Part shown: in pieces, positions 7,203 through 17,497 of the stretch | Layout of the letters: each line of letters begins with the position of its first letter | Numbering within the stretch: position 1 is the stretch's first letter | Assembly (NCBI RefSeq): GCF_040786285.1 | Contig: NZ_JBFMKQ010000007.1 | Span: 10,713-74,712, forward strand | Length of the DNA stretch: 64,000 nt | Origin: Aquimarina sp040786285 | Lineage (GTDB): Bacteria; Bacteroidota; Bacteroidia; Flavobacteriales; Flavobacteriaceae | Direction of reading: 5' to 3' | Notes under the pieces: generated by a model | The model's input: only the letters and a program-made list of their open reading frames with translations | Told to the model about the DNA's origin: nothing | Database searches by the model: none | Made by a program: the position numbers and the translations under genes

Positions 7203-7730
7203 ATGGGCAAACTTCTTAAAATAGGTTGGTACGTTCTATATGTTAGATCACGTCAAGAAAAAAAAGTTGACAACTTGCTAAAAGAGAGTCATCTGGAGTC
7301 ATTTCTTCCTTTGGTGAAGACTGTAAGACAATGGAGCGATAGAAAGAAAATAATTGAAGCTCCTCTTTTTCCTTCATATGTTTTCGTCAAGATTAATTCT
7401 GCACAAGATTTCTATAAAGCATCATCGATTGAAGGTGCTTGCACCTTTGTTCGTTGTGGTGGTGAATATGCATTAGCCCAAGATGATGAAATACAAAAAA
7501 TCAAACTTTTTCTAGGTTCTAAAGACGTCACTAATGTTAGTAAAAGTAATGATACTCTTGAAGTTGGAGAAGTCATGATGATTCAATACGGCTCACTTGC
7601 CGGTTTAGAATGTGAAGTGTTAAAGGTAAATAATGAAAGTAAGATTGTTGTTCGCTTAAATTCAATAAATCAAAGTATTACGGCAACAATACCTTCGCAA
7701 TTTTTGTCAAAAATCTCAAAAGCGGTGTGA
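7203..7730 (+). CDS. UpxY-type NusG-like transcription antiterminator
   Basis: A 175-residue NusG paralogue. The N-terminal NGN domain begins GWYVLYVRSRQEKKVDNLL and contains FLPLVKTVRQWSDRKKIIEAPLFPSYVFVKI split over about residues 35-65, the usual UpxY/RfaH-like pattern. A KOW-type domain follows at about 120-170 (LEVGEVMMIQYGSLAGLECEVL). These proteins bind elongating RNA polymerase and let it read through long operons; in Bacteroidota they often head polysaccharide or large biosynthetic operons. It is the first gene of an operon running more than 56 kb without a convergent gene, behind a roughly 340-base structured leader. Its stop codon overlaps the next ATG (TGATG at 7728-7732). Confidence 0.92.
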   Translation: MGKLLKIGWYVLYVRSRQEKKVDNLLKESHLESFLPLVKTVRQWSDRKKIIEAPLFPSYVFVKINSAQDFYKASSIEGACTFVRCGGEYALAQDDEIQKIKLFLGSKDVTNVSKSNDTLEVGEVMMIQYGSLAGLECEVLKVNNESKIVVRLNSINQSITATIPSQFLSKISKAV

Positions 7731-9814
7731 TGGAAAATAAAACTTCTAAGATACAAGGGTATAATCGGTTAGATTACCAGATATCAGAAAATAATCAAGC
7801 AGAGTTCGTTTCCTATGTCAATGATATAGAGGATGGTAGTAATGTTAATGAACCAATTTTTTATGGAAGAAATGATGACCAGTCAAGTTACAGAGGCTAT
7901 AGAATAGAAATTAAAGAGATCGAGAAAGCTATTCAACGTGTTAATATATACGTTGTTGATAGCTATGTGTGTATTGATCAAGTTCATAATAATCCAATCT
8001 TGATAGCTTACCTTATAGCAAATGAGTCTTTTGTTAACATAACAACATTAAGTATTAAATTAAAAAGATATTTACCTGATTACATGATTCCAACTCACTT
8101 TGTAATTATAGATGCAATTTCTTTGCTTCCCAATGGTAGAATTAATGTAAAAAAGTTACCAAAGCCTAAGTTTTCGGATATTGAAGAAGTGGTTAAACTA
8201 CCTTCAACCTTAGAAGAAAGAAAGATAGCAGCAATTTGGAAAGAATTATTGAAATTAGACGAAATAGATGTTAACGTTAGTTTTTTCGAACTCGGGGGGC
8301 ACTCATTGCTTGCTAATGAATTTATAAGTACAGTAAGAAATAAAAAAGGAATAGATTTATCGATTCAGGATTTTTATAAGTCTCCAACAATTAAAGGAAT
8401 TAGCAAATTAGTTCCTTCTTTAAAAAAGAAACAAAATCAAAAGATAGTAGCGCCTAATCTTGAGCTTTATCCTTTATCATATGCCCAAGAAGCGATTTGG
8501 TCTTTGGACCAACTCGATGCTACTCATCAATTTTGTTATGAATCTAGGGCTATTAAACTAAAGGGTAATGTAGATCATTTTTTATTAGAAAAGACTTTTT
8601 CTAAACTTATAGAGAAACATGAGATTTTAAGAACGGTTTTTGAGTTGATAGATGGGAAACCTTTTCAAAAGATACTACCTCCATATACATTTAGTATTCC
8701 GGTTATTAATTATTTAGGATTAAAGAAAAAAGACCAGAAGAAGGTAATTATCGATTGCATAGAGAATACTAAAAACCCTTCTTTCGAAATAGAAAAAACA
8801 CCTCTTTTTAGAGTGGAGATGCTAAAATTTTCAACGAAAGAAAATGTGCTTATATTTTGTAGCCACAATATGATTCTTGATAAGTGGGCTCAAAGAATTT
8901 TGTTTAAGGATTTTGTAGATGTTTATAATGAACTAAAGAGAAATCCTGATTTCGAAATTAAAAAACCAAAGGTTAGTTATAAAGACTATGCGTTTTTAGA
9001 AAAAGAAAACCTAAATGAAGCAGCCCTCAATAAACGATTAGATTTTTGGCAGGATAAATTATATAACTTTTCAAATGAATTACTTGTTCCTGTCGATAAT
9101 GCTAGGCCAAAAAAGCAGATAAAAACAAGAAAGAGTATACCGCACGTTCTATCATTAGAGTTTTCTGAGAAATTAAGGCAGTTTTCTGAAATGCAGAATG
9201 TTTCCTTATTTATCACAATGATTTCGGCTTTTAAAGTAATGTTGAGTAAGTATAGTAGTCAAACTGATATTTGTGTAGGAACTTCATTAATAAATACTTT
9301 CTATCAAGGACATCAAGAGGTTTTAGGAGCTACTGTAAATGCTATTCCATTAAGAAACAGTTTTAATTATGATCATAGCCTGTTAGAGGTTTTAGATCAT
9401 GTTAAAAAAACCTGTTTAGATGCATACGCATGTGGTGATACTCCTTTTGAAAAAATTGTAGAAAAGGTATGCCCAGAAAGAAGTTTTAATCCTCAAGCAT
9501 TATTTAGGTACATGTTTAGCTTTATTGATTTTCCAATTAAAAACATGTCATTATTAGATGCCGAAATCGAAATAATAAAAGGATATAACGAGCTTTCTAC
9601 ATTTGACATCAATGTAGTGGTAAATACAACACAAGAACAAGCTGATTTTTCTTTAGTAAATCAAACAGACAGAAGAATCTCTTTAGAGTGGCAATATAAT
9701 TCAGATATTTTTAAACCTGTTACAATGCAGTACATGTTGTCAATATACTTAAGAACATTAAATGAGCTTATAACTAATCCCAACCAATCTCTTGAAAATA
9801 CCTCTGTGATTTAA
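7730..9814 (+). CDS. Truncated NRPS: A-domain C-terminal subdomain, PCP, degenerate condensation domain
   Basis: This 694-residue protein starts at ATG 7730, which overlaps the previous stop (TGATG); an in-frame GTG at 7727 is less likely. After about 40 unrelated residues it enters NRPS sequence directly at core motif A8 (GRNDDQSSYRGYRIE, about 45-59) and continues through A10 (NGRINVKKLP, about 135). Motifs A1-A7, including the ATP and substrate sites, are absent, so it cannot activate an amino acid. A PCP follows with intact carrier serine (FFELGGHSLLA, Ser near 192). A C domain starts near 246 (YPLSYAQEAIW), but its HHxxxDG motif reads SHNMILDK (about 379-386), with the first His and the Gly lost. 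It may be a remnant, or a protein-interaction platform such as a siderophore-type interface domain. Confidence 0.82.
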   Translation: MENKTSKIQGYNRLDYQISENNQAEFVSYVNDIEDGSNVNEPIFYGRNDDQSSYRGYRIEIKEIEKAIQRVNIYVVDSYVCIDQVHNNPILIAYLIANESFVNITTLSIKLKRYLPDYMIPTHFVIIDAISLLPNGRINVKKLPKPKFSDIEEVVKLPSTLEERKIAAIWKELLKLDEIDVNVSFFELGGHSLLANEFISTVRNKKGIDLSIQDFYKSPTIKGISKLVPSLKKKQNQKIVAPNLELYPLSYAQEAIWSLDQLDATHQFCYESRAIKLKGNVDHFLLEKTFSKLIEKHEILRTVFELIDGKPFQKILPPYTFSIPVINYLGLKKKDQKKVIIDCIENTKNPSFEIEKTPLFRVEMLKFSTKENVLIFCSHNMILDKWAQRILFKDFVDVYNELKRNPDFEIKKPKVSYKDYAFLEKENLNEAALNKRLDFWQDKLYNFSNELLVPVDNARPKKQIKTRKSIPHVLSLEFSEKLRQFSEMQNVSLFITMISAFKVMLSKYSSQTDICVGTSLINTFYQGHQEVLGATVNAIPLRNSFNYDHSLLEVLDHVKKTCLDAYACGDTPFEKIVEKVCPERSFNPQALFRYMFSFIDFPIKNMSLLDAEIEIIKGYNELSTFDINVVVNTTQEQADFSLVNQTDRRISLEWQYNSDIFKPVTMQYMLSIYLRTLNELITNPNQSLENTSVI

Positions 9815-9882
9815 ATAGAAATTTTGATTGCACAAGAGGACATCATATCTCTAGCCAATTTATTGCAATATCACGAATAACT

Positions 9883-9958
9883 ACAATTTTCCCTTAGTCT
9901 GTAAAGGTTTAAGAACGATCAAAGATGTATTCTGAATTTTTAAGAAAATGAAAATTGT
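9883..9958. repeat. Spaced 9-bp inverted repeat before the FAAL-NRPS gene
   Basis: ACAATTTTC (9883-9891) and GAAAATTGT (9950-9958) are exact reverse complements 58 bases apart in the 186-base gap before 10001. Possible leader structure; weak evidence. Confidence 0.25.
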
Positions 9959-10000
9959 AAATTTTTATAATTCCATCATCCATTAAATATTTTATGTATA

Positions 10001-13000
10001 ATGAATTCTTTAAAAAAATATAAGACACTTTCTCAAGTGCTCGAATCTAGACAAAACTCAACTAAGGGGATAACTTTTATCGAGGGTAGTGAGAAAGAAA
10101 ATTTTCTTTCCTACAATGAGCTATACCATAAGGCCGTAGCAAAATTGTCTTATCTGCAGGAGAAAGGAATAAAACCTCAAAATGAATTGGTGTTTCAAAT
10201 CAATGATAATGAGTCGTTTATTATTCTTTTTTGGGCTTGTATTCTTGGTGGTATAATTCCTGTGCCTTTGAGTATTGGAAGAAATTCAGAACATAAACAG
10301 AAACTCTTCAATATTTGGCCAATATTAAATAACCCTCATTTGGCGATTTCAAAAGATGAGATTAACAAGCTTAAAAATAATGAGCAGGAAGATAAGTTTG
10401 CAGAGATTCAGAAAAAAATTATTGATTTTGAGGGGGTAAGTAGCACAAGTGAGAATGCAGTAATATATGATGCAAAAGAAGATGATATTGCTTTTATTCA
10501 ATTTTCTTCGGGCTCTACCGGAAATCCAAAAGGAGTAGTCTTAACTCATAAGAATTTACTAACAAACATATTGGATATTAGCACTGCTTCAAGTTATACC
10601 GAAGAAGATGCCATGATTAGCTGGATGCCACTTACTCATGATATGGGGCTTATAGGGTTTCATTTAAATCCTTTATTTATAGGGATGAATCATTACTTGA
10701 TGCCTACAGATCTTTTTGTAAGAAGACCATCTATATGGTTAGATAAGGCTAGCGAACATCAAATAAGCATTTTATGTTCCCCTAATTTTGGTTACAAATA
10801 TGTTTTGAAACATTGCAATGTTGACAGTTCAGAACAGTGGGATTTGAGCACGGTTCGATTAATTTACAATGGTGCAGAACCTATATCTGAAGCAATATGT
10901 GATCAATTTTTAGAAAGTCTATCTAAATATGGTTTAAAAAAATCTGCAATGTGTCCCGTTTATGGTTTAGCAGAAGCAAGTTTGGCTGTTACCATATCCA
11001 ACCTTGAGGATACAATTGTTTCTTTTTATTTTGATAGAGATCAACTAAAAATTGGAGATAAAGTACATGTAACAACTGAGCAAGAAAAAAATTCAGTGTC
11101 ATTCGTCAAAGTTGGAAAACCTATTAATCATTGCTCTCTAAGAATTACTAATGAAGTTAATGAATTGGTTAAAGAAGAAATAATAGGAAACATTCAGATT
11201 AAAGGACATAATGTAACTTCTGGTTATTACAATAATGAAGAAGCTACTAAAAATGCAGTCCTACAAGATGGATGGGTTAAAACAGGGGATTTAGGTTTTA
11301 TCAAAGATGGCGAGCTATATGTAACCGGAAGATTAAAGGATATTATTTTTAGCAACGGGCAAAATTATTACCCTCATGATATAGAGCGTATCGCCGAAAA
11401 AGTAGATGGAATTGAACTGAATAAGGTTGCTTTTGGAGGTTTTTTTAATGGGAGTACACAAAAAGAAGAAATTATCGCTTTTGTGTTTCATAGAGGGAGT
11501 TTAGATAAGTTTATCCCAGTCATAACTGCATTAAAAGAAGTTGTAAATACAGAAATTGGGCTTGAGATAGATAATGTAGTGCCTGTAAAAAATATGCCGA
11601 AAACCACGAGCGGAAAATTACAGCGCTTTAAGTTATTATCTGAGTATAGAAAGGGAACTTTTGATGAAGTAAATGAAAAAGTGAAGTCTTTAATCGTTGA
11701 AAATAGTTTCGACGATATAGTAGCACCGGTAACCGAGAAAGAACATAAATTACTTGCCATATGGAAAAATGTTCTCGACTTCGAAAATATAAGTGTAGAA
11801 AAAAGTTTTTTTGAACTTGGAGGTAACTCACTAAAAGCCGCCGAAATGATGATGGCTTTGGTTAAAGAGTTTCAAGTAGAAATTACACATGATATATTGT
11901 ATAAATATGATACAATAAGAGGTTTGGCTTCTGTGTTAACTACATTAAAACCGAAAAAGTATAATGCAATCCCTAAATCAGAGACCTCAAATTTCTTCCC
12001 TGTTTCTAGTGCTCAAAAAAGACTATACTATGCCTGGAAAATGGATAAAAGAAGTATAGCATACAATACTCCTATTGCATTTAAAATACAAGGAAGAGTA
12101 AGTACTGAAAAAATAAAAAAGGTAATCAATGAATTAGTAAAAAGACATGATGCCTTACGAATGGTGTTTGATGAGAAGCCAGATCCGGTTTTTACTATAG
12201 ATACAATAAATGAAGTATCCATTGCTATTAAGAATAGTGAAGGTAGTAATATTCAAAATGAACTGCGTAAACTCGTTGAGCCTTTTGATCTTACCAAAGG
12301 ACCATTATTTAGAGTTACAGTTTTAAATATTGAAAATAAAGAAGCCGTTTTATTTTTAGATTTTCACCATATCATTTCAGATGGAGTATCTATTCATCAT
12401 TTTGTAAAAGAAATGATAACACTATATGAGGGTAAAACATTAGAACCATTAAGCATTGGTTATGGTGATTACACTAATTGGGAAAAAAATTGTAGAGATG
12501 AGCAGGCTTTAGCTTCGCATAAATCGTATTGGTTAAATCAACTTAGCGGTGATTTACCCGAGTTAAAGATAGAGTTAGATTATCCCAGGCCACCACTATT
12601 TACTCCTAAAGGCGAAAAAATTGAGTTTGAGTTTGATAATCAAACCACGACAAGATTAAAAATACTTGCTAAAGAACAGGGTTGCACTTTGCATGTATTG
12701 ATGTTTACCATATATCAAATATTGATTGCTAAATATTCTGGAGTAACCGAGACAATAATAGGAATACCGATTGCAGGTCGTAAACATCCCGATGTACAAA
12801 CTATGCAAGGCATGTTCGTTAACAATCTTCCTATAAGAAATGTTATAAAAGGAGAAGAAACCGTAAGTGAAATTTTAAAAAGTGCAGATACATGTATTTC
12901 TGAGGGATTATTACATCAAGATTATCCTTTTGATGAGATGGTTACTACTATAGCAAACACAAAGAATACTAGTAGAAATCCAATTTTTGATACCATGTTT

Positions 13001-16000
13001 GTATATCAAAATATGGGAACAACTACACTCATTGGCCAAGATTTTACCTTATCGAGGTACTTTTTTGACCCTGGTTATTCTAAGTTCGATATCTCAATGG
13101 AAGTTTTTGAAAATGACAAATCCCTTAAGTACGGAATAGAATATAATACTACCTTATTTAAAAGAGATACGATACTAAACCTTCAAACATGTTTTGAAAA
13201 TTTAGCAATTGAAATACTAAACGATCCAGACATTCCTTATGCAACATTATCGTTGCTAAATACTAGTGAAGTTGATCGATATACTTATTTGTTTAATAAC
13301 GATATTAAAACATATCCTAAAGAAAAAAGTGTATATCATCTATTTGAAGAACAAGTACAAAGAGTACCAAAATCTATAGCGTTAGAATTCGGTTCTCAAA
13401 CAATGACATATAAAGAGTTAGATACTCAGGTTAATCACTTTGCCTCTGTATTAAAAGAAAAAGGAGTAGAGGCTCAAGATGTTGTAAGTATCTTATTGCC
13501 AAGGTCTTTTGATCTTGTGATTTCTATACTTAGTGTAATGAAAATCGGGGGAGTATATGTTCCTTTAGATGCCGATCTACCTCAGGATCGAATTAATTAT
13601 ATCTTAGAGCATAGCCAGTGTAAATATCTTATCACCAATTCTAATAAGGAGTTGAATATTAATTCTGAGAATGAGGATATACTACCAACATGTATTACCA
13701 TAGATGATGGTATATCTTCTAATGAAGTTCTAAATACTAATATAGAATTCAAATACAATCCTCAAAGTCCAGCATATATTTTATATACTTCTGGTACAAC
13801 AGGGAAACCCAAAGGAGTTGTTGTTAAAAATACTGCTTTAACGAATTATACCTGTTGGGCAGCAGAAACATACATTAAAGAAGAATCAGCAAAATTCCCT
13901 TTATATACATCCATCTCATTTGATTTAACGGTAACCTCTATTTTTACTCCTTTAATTACTGGAAATACAATAGTCATTTATGAAGAGGAACAACAAGAAG
14001 TATTAATAGAAAAAGTGCTTAATGATTCTATTGCTAACATTGTAAAATTAACTCCATCACATCTAAAAATCATCCGAGAATTGAATGTGCAAAATAAACA
14101 CTCAATTAAAAGATTTATAATAGGTGGTGAAGAGCTTGAAACTTCTCTGGCGAGAGATGTTTACAATCAATTTGGTGAAGATATAGAACTTTATAACGAA
14201 TATGGTCCAACTGAAGCGACTGTTGGTTGCATGATATACAAATTTACACCTACTGATGATTTTAGAACTGTTCCAATTGGGGTTCCTATACAAAACACTC
14301 AAATTTATTTACTAGACGAATTCTTAAAACCTGTACCAGTGGGTGTACGAGGTGACCTATATATTGCGGGAGATGGGCTTGCCCATGGTTATTTTAACAA
14401 TGCTCTTTTGACCAATGAGAAATTTGTAGAAAATCCGTTTGTAGCAGGTCAAAAAATGTATCGTTCAGGAGATATTGCAGTAAGACGTTCTAATGGAGTG
14501 TTAGAGTACATTGGTAGATCAGACCAACAGATTAAAATTAATGGGTATAGAATTGAAATTCCTGAAATCGAAAACTGTTTATTAGATCATTCACATATAA
14601 AACAAGCAATTGTTGTATGCGCAGATGTATCAGGAGAAAAATCATTGCACGCATATTACAGAAGCGTTGACAATCAAAAAATAAGGTATTCTGATTTGGT
14701 AAGCTTTTTAGCAAGCCGTTTGCCTTACTATATGATTCCTAGGTCATTTACTTATGTAGAAAAAATGCCTTTAACCAAAAATGGTAAAATCGATTATAAA
14801 GCATTACCTGCACCAGAGTTTAGTACTAGTAAAACAATAAGAAAAACTTCCGAAAATAATATAGAGCGGGCAATATTAGAAGTATGGCAAGAAATATTTG
14901 CGACTGAAAACGTATCGGTTGACGACAATTTTTTTGAAATGGGAGGAGACTCGATCAAGGCCGTTCAGATTTCGTCTAAACTAAACATGAGAGGAATTAC
15001 TCTTGATGTAAAAGATATATTAACGTATCAAACCATTGCGATTACTGCACCCTACGCTAATATTAATCTTGAAAATGAAAAGTACGACCAAGGATTTGTA
15101 GAAGGACTTAAAGCTCTAAGCCCTATTGAAAGCTGGTTTATAAATCAAAAACTGCCAAACCCTAATTATTATAATCAATCAGTTTTATTAAATTTTAATA
15201 AGCCAATAAATAATAAAGTTTTAAAACAAGCTTTTATGAGGCTAATTAATCATCATGATGGATTAAGAATAAACTATAAACAAAATGAAAATAAAATATG
15301 GTTTAATGAAGCGTACATAAATTATCCATTCAAAATTGAAAAATACAATATTAAAGTTGATGATGAATTATTCGAAGTATGTACGAATATTAAAAACAGT
15401 ATGGATATTGAAAATAGTTTGTTAATTAAAGCGGCTATTATTAAATACCCAGATGCTTCTGAAAAATTATTTATTACCGCACATCATTTAGTTGTTGATG
15501 GAATTTCCTGGAGAATTTTACTTGATGATCTAAAGGCAATTTATCAGTCGTTATTGTTAGGTGATGAACCTGTGCTTCCGATGAAAACCATGTCTTTAAA
15601 GGAGTGGCAAACTTCACTTACAAGTTTAGTCGAGGAAACTAATTTTACAGCAAATGAAGTAGAGTACTGGAAAAGTATAGAAGAAGAAGATTTTCAGTTG
15701 CCATGTGATACAGAAACAAATGATTGGCGTTTTGCAAACTCAAGACAAATAACAGTCAACCTAGATAAAGATCAAACAGCACACCTGGTAAAGAAAGCAC
15801 ATCTGTCGTACAAAACCAATATAGTTACATTATTGAGTACTGCACTGTCATTGGCACTTCAAGAATGGTTAGATAAAGAAGAGTTTGTTATTCAATTTGA
15901 AAATCATGGCCGACATGTAGAAGATGTTGATGTTTCTAGAACAAGTGGATGGTTTACCGCGATGTATCCTGTAAAACTTACTTTAATACAAGGAACAATA

Positions 16001-16459
16001 GACGATCAGATAAAAAGTATTAAAGAGCAGCTAGTGAGTGTTCCTAATAATGGATTAGGATATGGTATTTCTAAATATATGAGAGATACAAATCTTGCAG
16101 ATAATAATGAGCTTTCAGAATTACGATTTAATTACCTGGGGCAATTTGATCAGGAGCTTACAAACGATCTATTTGAATTCTCACAAGTATTTCATGGTAG
16201 TGAAGTCGGTCTTGAGAATATATTGACAACCAAGCTTGAGATTAATGCCATGGTTGTTCAAGAAAAGTTACAGATTTCTGCTAATTATAATAGTAAGTTT
16301 CATAAAAACGAAACTATCTCTAGATTTTTGAAATTCTTCTTAATGAAATTATCTCTTATCATTGGTCATACCAAAGATCAAAAAGATATCCATTTCACCC
16401 CTTCTGATTTTGAAGCAATCGATTTAGAACAAGAAGAACTAGATTCTCTATTCTCTTAA
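10001..16459 (+). CDS. Lipopeptide loading NRPS: FAAL-ACP-C-A(Asn)-PCP-E
   Basis: 2152 residues. Residues 1-550 are a fatty acyl-AMP ligase (SSGSTGNPKGVVLTHKN near 170, SWMPLTHDMGLIGF, CSPNFGYKYVLKH, TSGKLQRFKLL near 540), which activates a fatty acid and passes it to the next carrier (GGNSLKA, Ser about 610). A C domain (SSAQKRLYYAW about 664; HHIISDG about 789) would join the acyl group to the amino acid. The A domain (about 1115-1600) has signature D-L-T-K-I-G-E-V-G from FDLTVTS, VKLTPSH, IIGGEE and YNEYGPTEATVGC, one residue from the known Asn code. A PCP (GGDSIKA about 1650) and an epimerisation domain (HHLVVDGISW about 1828; NYLGQFD) follow. The predicted output is N-acyl-D-Asn. The C-terminal tail LEQEELDSLFS resembles an E-domain donor docking tail. 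Confidence 0.92.
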   Translation: MNSLKKYKTLSQVLESRQNSTKGITFIEGSEKENFLSYNELYHKAVAKLSYLQEKGIKPQNELVFQINDNESFIILFWACILGGIIPVPLSIGRNSEHKQKLFNIWPILNNPHLAISKDEINKLKNNEQEDKFAEIQKKIIDFEGVSSTSENAVIYDAKEDDIAFIQFSSGSTGNPKGVVLTHKNLLTNILDISTASSYTEEDAMISWMPLTHDMGLIGFHLNPLFIGMNHYLMPTDLFVRRPSIWLDKASEHQISILCSPNFGYKYVLKHCNVDSSEQWDLSTVRLIYNGAEPISEAICDQFLESLSKYGLKKSAMCPVYGLAEASLAVTISNLEDTIVSFYFDRDQLKIGDKVHVTTEQEKNSVSFVKVGKPINHCSLRITNEVNELVKEEIIGNIQIKGHNVTSGYYNNEEATKNAVLQDGWVKTGDLGFIKDGELYVTGRLKDIIFSNGQNYYPHDIERIAEKVDGIELNKVAFGGFFNGSTQKEEIIAFVFHRGSLDKFIPVITALKEVVNTEIGLEIDNVVPVKNMPKTTSGKLQRFKLLSEYRKGTFDEVNEKVKSLIVENSFDDIVAPVTEKEHKLLAIWKNVLDFENISVEKSFFELGGNSLKAAEMMMALVKEFQVEITHDILYKYDTIRGLASVLTTLKPKKYNAIPKSETSNFFPVSSAQKRLYYAWKMDKRSIAYNTPIAFKIQGRVSTEKIKKVINELVKRHDALRMVFDEKPDPVFTIDTINEVSIAIKNSEGSNIQNELRKLVEPFDLTKGPLFRVTVLNIENKEAVLFLDFHHIISDGVSIHHFVKEMITLYEGKTLEPLSIGYGDYTNWEKNCRDEQALASHKSYWLNQLSGDLPELKIELDYPRPPLFTPKGEKIEFEFDNQTTTRLKILAKEQGCTLHVLMFTIYQILIAKYSGVTETIIGIPIAGRKHPDVQTMQGMFVNNLPIRNVIKGEETVSEILKSADTCISEGLLHQDYPFDEMVTTIANTKNTSRNPIFDTMFVYQNMGTTTLIGQDFTLSRYFFDPGYSKFDISMEVFENDKSLKYGIEYNTTLFKRDTILNLQTCFENLAIEILNDPDIPYATLSLLNTSEVDRYTYLFNNDIKTYPKEKSVYHLFEEQVQRVPKSIALEFGSQTMTYKELDTQVNHFASVLKEKGVEAQDVVSILLPRSFDLVISILSVMKIGGVYVPLDADLPQDRINYILEHSQCKYLITNSNKELNINSENEDILPTCITIDDGISSNEVLNTNIEFKYNPQSPAYILYTSGTTGKPKGVVVKNTALTNYTCWAAETYIKEESAKFPLYTSISFDLTVTSIFTPLITGNTIVIYEEEQQEVLIEKVLNDSIANIVKLTPSHLKIIRELNVQNKHSIKRFIIGGEELETSLARDVYNQFGEDIELYNEYGPTEATVGCMIYKFTPTDDFRTVPIGVPIQNTQIYLLDEFLKPVPVGVRGDLYIAGDGLAHGYFNNALLTNEKFVENPFVAGQKMYRSGDIAVRRSNGVLEYIGRSDQQIKINGYRIEIPEIENCLLDHSHIKQAIVVCADVSGEKSLHAYYRSVDNQKIRYSDLVSFLASRLPYYMIPRSFTYVEKMPLTKNGKIDYKALPAPEFSTSKTIRKTSENNIERAILEVWQEIFATENVSVDDNFFEMGGDSIKAVQISSKLNMRGITLDVKDILTYQTIAITAPYANINLENEKYDQGFVEGLKALSPIESWFINQKLPNPNYYNQSVLLNFNKPINNKVLKQAFMRLINHHDGLRINYKQNENKIWFNEAYINYPFKIEKYNIKVDDELFEVCTNIKNSMDIENSLLIKAAIIKYPDASEKLFITAHHLVVDGISWRILLDDLKAIYQSLLLGDEPVLPMKTMSLKEWQTSLTSLVEETNFTANEVEYWKSIEEEDFQLPCDTETNDWRFANSRQITVNLDKDQTAHLVKKAHLSYKTNIVTLLSTALSLALQEWLDKEEFVIQFENHGRHVEDVDVSRTSGWFTAMYPVKLTLIQGTIDDQIKSIKEQLVSVPNNGLGYGISKYMRDTNLADNNELSELRFNYLGQFDQELTNDLFEFSQVFHGSEVGLENILTTKLEINAMVVQEKLQISANYNSKFHKNETISRFLKFFLMKLSLIIGHTKDQKDIHFTPSDFEAIDLEQEELDSLFS

Positions 16460-16510
16460 ATAGCATTTAGATAAAACTCATTTTAGAATTATTAAATAAA
16501 AAATAATGAT

Positions 16511-17497
16511 ATGAAATCACATGATATACAAACAATTTCGGGTAAAAAGATGTTGCTTCAAATCAACGATAACAAGGTTAATATTTTTGATTGGCTACAT
16601 CAATATAAAGAAGATATAGAAGATTTTATTTCTACTAATGGAGCACTATTAATTCGTGGCTTAGGAATTTCTAATGATAAAGAATTTGGAGAAGCTTTAG
16701 AATTAGTATTTGGAGAAGAATTAGCAAATTATACATACAGATCTACTCCAAGAAGAGAAGTAAATCAAAGTAAAGTGTATACAGCAACAGAATATCATGC
16801 TTCTGAGGTAATTCCTCAGCATAATGAAAATGCATATTCGAATTCCTGGCCAATGCGAATAGGATTTACCTGTTTGGTTCCTGCTGATAAAATGGGGAAT
16901 ACTCCAATTTCAGATAGCAGAGAAGCATACCAAAAAATTCCTATTGAAATAAGGGAAGAATTTGAAAGAAAAAATATCATGTATGTTAGAAACTATTCAG
17001 ATATAGATTTGCCATGGGAAGAAGTATTTCAGACAACTAAAAAAACCGAGGTAGAGCAATATTGTAATGAAAACAATCTAACATTTGAATGGACAGATAA
17101 TGGATTAAGAACTAGTCAGGTAAATCAAGCTACGATCATGCATCCAACTACAAAAGAGATGTTATGGTTTAACCAAGCTCATTTGTTTCACTCTAGCAGT
17201 CTAGATTCAGAAATTAGAGAAGGGTTAATAGAGTTGTTTGGTGAAGAAAATTTACCTCGTAATTCGTTCTTTGGTGATGGTACCCCAATAGATGAAGAAG
17301 CACTTTCGATCATAAGAAAAGTGTTTGAGGATACTAAATTTTCTTTTCAATGGAGTAAAGGAGACTTACTTCTTTTGGATAATATGTTGTATACGCACGG
17401 AAGAGAACCTTATGAAGGAAACAGAAAAATCCTTGTAGGAATGGCTAAAAAATATAGTTCTCAAATACATCGCAGTAGAGTATCAACCAATTTATAA
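16511..17497 (+). CDS. SyrP/TauD-like Fe(II)/2-oxoglutarate-dependent hydroxylase
   Basis: This 328-residue protein belongs to the TauD/TfdA dioxygenase group, closest in pattern to SyrP-like enzymes of NRPS clusters. The iron-binding facial triad appears as H104-x-E106 (PQHNENAYSNSWP) and a distal His near 295 (YTHGREPYEG), with Arg in EGNRKILVG near 308 suited to 2-oxoglutarate. The block FTCLVPADKMGNTPISDSRE is typical. Known relatives hydroxylate the beta carbon of Asp (SyrP) or Asn (AsnO). Lying 51 bases after the N-acyl-D-Asn NRPS in a cluster with four Asn A domains, beta-hydroxylation of a PCP-bound or free Asn is the likely reaction. Which Asn is modified cannot be read from the sequence. 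Confidence 0.88.
   Translation: MKSHDIQTISGKKMLLQINDNKVNIFDWLHQYKEDIEDFISTNGALLIRGLGISNDKEFGEALELVFGEELANYTYRSTPRREVNQSKVYTATEYHASEVIPQHNENAYSNSWPMRIGFTCLVPADKMGNTPISDSREAYQKIPIEIREEFERKNIMYVRNYSDIDLPWEEVFQTTKKTEVEQYCNENNLTFEWTDNGLRTSQVNQATIMHPTTKEMLWFNQAHLFHSSSLDSEIREGLIELFGEENLPRNSFFGDGTPIDEEALSIIRKVFEDTKFSFQWSKGDLLLLDNMLYTHGREPYEGNRKILVGMAKKYSSQIHRSRVSTNL

Noticed and set aside
7730..9814. Pseudogene call for the truncated NRPS
   Set aside because: The frame is intact over 694 codons, the start is coupled to the preceding gene, and the PCP serine motif is preserved; loss of catalytic motifs alone does not show a dead gene.
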